Shown piece by piece: positions 6,257-6,594 of a DNA stretch of 6,594 nucleotides. Location: NCBI GenBank assembly GCA_015490475.1, contig WFXT01000115.1, positions 1 to 6,594 on the forward strand, written 5' to 3'. A program made the translations under genes and the position numbers. Numbering within the stretch: position 1 is the first letter of the stretch; every line of letters starts with the position of its first letter. The notes under the pieces were generated by a model. It saw nothing but the letters and a program-made list of their open reading frames with translations, searched no databases and was not told where the DNA came from. The DNA comes from Bacteroidota bacterium (GTDB taxonomy: Bacteria; Bacteroidota; Bacteroidia; JAADEI01).

Positions 6257-6382
6257 ATGTTGACTCTGAAGGTTATGACCAAGGTAATTGAGTTAGTGTA
6301 TGGCATATTGAAAGCAATAACAGAAGTTTTATTCACACACACACACACACACACAAGAAATCAGTACTTTCTGATACATTAA
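6257..6382 (+). CDS. Short hypothetical protein with an internal (CA)11 tract, possibly frame-switching
   Basis: An ATG at 6257 is preceded by AGAGGGG (6245-6251) at a 5-base spacing, and by a -7 promoter element at 6213. As sequenced, the frame encodes 41 residues: a start that could form an amphipathic helix (MLTLKVMTKVIELVYGILKAI), then a Thr-His repeat from the CA tract, then RNQYFLIH and a stop. I recognise no family. The CA tract makes the reading frame depend on repeat number: with 10 units the frame would run 75 residues to a stop at 6484-6486, and with 12 it would stop at 6372-6374. Good initiation signals argue that something is translated here. The short length and lack of homology mean it could be a decayed gene start or a non-coding transcript. 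Confidence 0.35.
   Translation: MLTLKVMTKVIELVYGILKAITEVLFTHTHTHTRNQYFLIH
6334..6355. repeat. (CA)11 dinucleotide microsatellite
   Basis: Eleven perfect CA units lie within the short plus-strand frame, starting 77 bp after its ATG. Perfect dinucleotide tracts of this length are uncommon in bacterial genomes and are prone to slipped-strand mispairing. As 2 is not a multiple of 3, gain or loss of one unit changes the reading frame. Confidence 0.97.
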
Positions 6383-6397
6383 GTGAAATTTTGCTTG

Positions 6398-6594
6398 ATG
6401 TCAGTTTTCATCCTCAAAAGCCATCAATCCTTTTCACTACAAAATCAATCCGATGCTTCCTTTACGGCAGATGCACTTTCTGGTGAAGGACAAAAGCAGT
6501 TTCGGGAACCCGTTCCCACAGGGAAATACAGTCCTTTTGCACACGTCGGGGAACAAGGTTTCCCGCAGGGGCGCCGGACCCCTGTGTTACTCAG
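6398..6594 (+). CDS. Possible partial open frame reaching the window edge
   Basis: From an ATG at 6398 one plus-strand frame stays open for 65 codons to the window end. It is the same frame as the 41-residue frame before it and is separated from that frame's TAA (6380-6382) by 15 bp. I recognise no family in the translation, which includes FREPVPTGKYSPFAHVG and GFPQGRRTPVLL. A second plus-strand frame (ATG at 6453, 47 codons) and a minus-strand frame are also open over the GC-rich end, so openness alone is weak evidence. No ribosome binding site is clear. It may be a non-coding repeat element rather than a gene. Confidence 0.2.
   Translation, partial: MSVFILKSHQSFSLQNQSDASFTADALSGEGQKQFREPVPTGKYSPFAHVGEQGFPQGRRTPVLL
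6504..6584. repeat. GC-rich cluster of nested inverted and direct repeats
   Basis: In 81 bp there are several inverted repeats: GGGAAC/GTTCCC (6504-6517), TTCCC/GGGAA (6513-6525), GGGAAC/GTTTCCC with one bulged base (6549-6564) and CAGGGG/CCCCTG with a 7-nt loop (6566-6584). Two imperfect direct copies of a 20-22 bp unit, each starting GGGAAC and ending CAGGG, lie at 6504-6523 and 6549-6570. The block is GC-richer than the rest of the window and runs toward the edge. It could be a dispersed palindromic repeat, the end of a mobile element or a structured RNA. Confidence 0.6.

Noticed and set aside
6334..6355. CA tract considered as part of a CRISPR or tandem spacer array
   Set aside because: It is a plain dinucleotide repeat with no repeat-spacer alternation.

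Overview
The window most likely comes from a member of the Bacteroidota. Three things point there: a PorT-like outer-membrane protein (the PorT family belongs to the type IX secretion system, which is confined to the Bacteroidota and close relatives), a TonB-family protein with the EFPGG-type C-terminal domain typical of that phylum, and two sites that match the Bacteroidota -7 promoter element TAnnTTTG exactly. The DNA is AT-leaning by eye, except for the last ~90 bases, which are clearly GC-richer. No tRNA, rRNA, CRISPR array, transposase or phage gene was seen.

Layout, left to right. Positions 1-2868 (minus strand) carry an iron-sulfur cluster assembly operon in the order sufB-sufC-sufD; sufD runs off the left edge and only its first 196 codons are present. 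An 89-bp gap (2869-2957) holds a good candidate promoter for the operon, with three small inverted repeats in and just downstream of it. Next, still on the minus strand, is a secreted beta-barrel protein resembling PorT. Divergent from it, on the plus strand, is a full-length ThiI (tRNA 4-thiouridine sulfurtransferase) with a C-terminal rhodanese domain. Its stop codon overlaps the stop codon of a convergent TonB-family gene on the minus strand, which has an unusual additional N-terminal membrane segment.

The right 620 bp (5975-6594) contain no recognisable gene family. They hold a promoter-like site, a good ribosome binding site and a short plus-strand reading frame interrupted by a (CA)11 dinucleotide tract, a structure that could switch reading frame by slippage. 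After this comes a GC-rich block of nested inverted and imperfect direct repeats that continues to the window edge. This is the least explained and most interesting part.

Functional links: SufB, SufC and SufD form the Fe-S scaffold complex that uses sulfur from a cysteine desulfurase. ThiI also takes persulfide sulfur from a cysteine desulfurase, so two sulfur-trafficking systems lie close together here, although they are not in one transcript. The PorT-like and TonB-like proteins are cell-envelope components and have no evident functional link with the sulfur genes. The two core sulfur systems are well known; nothing in the window is a clear new multi-gene system.
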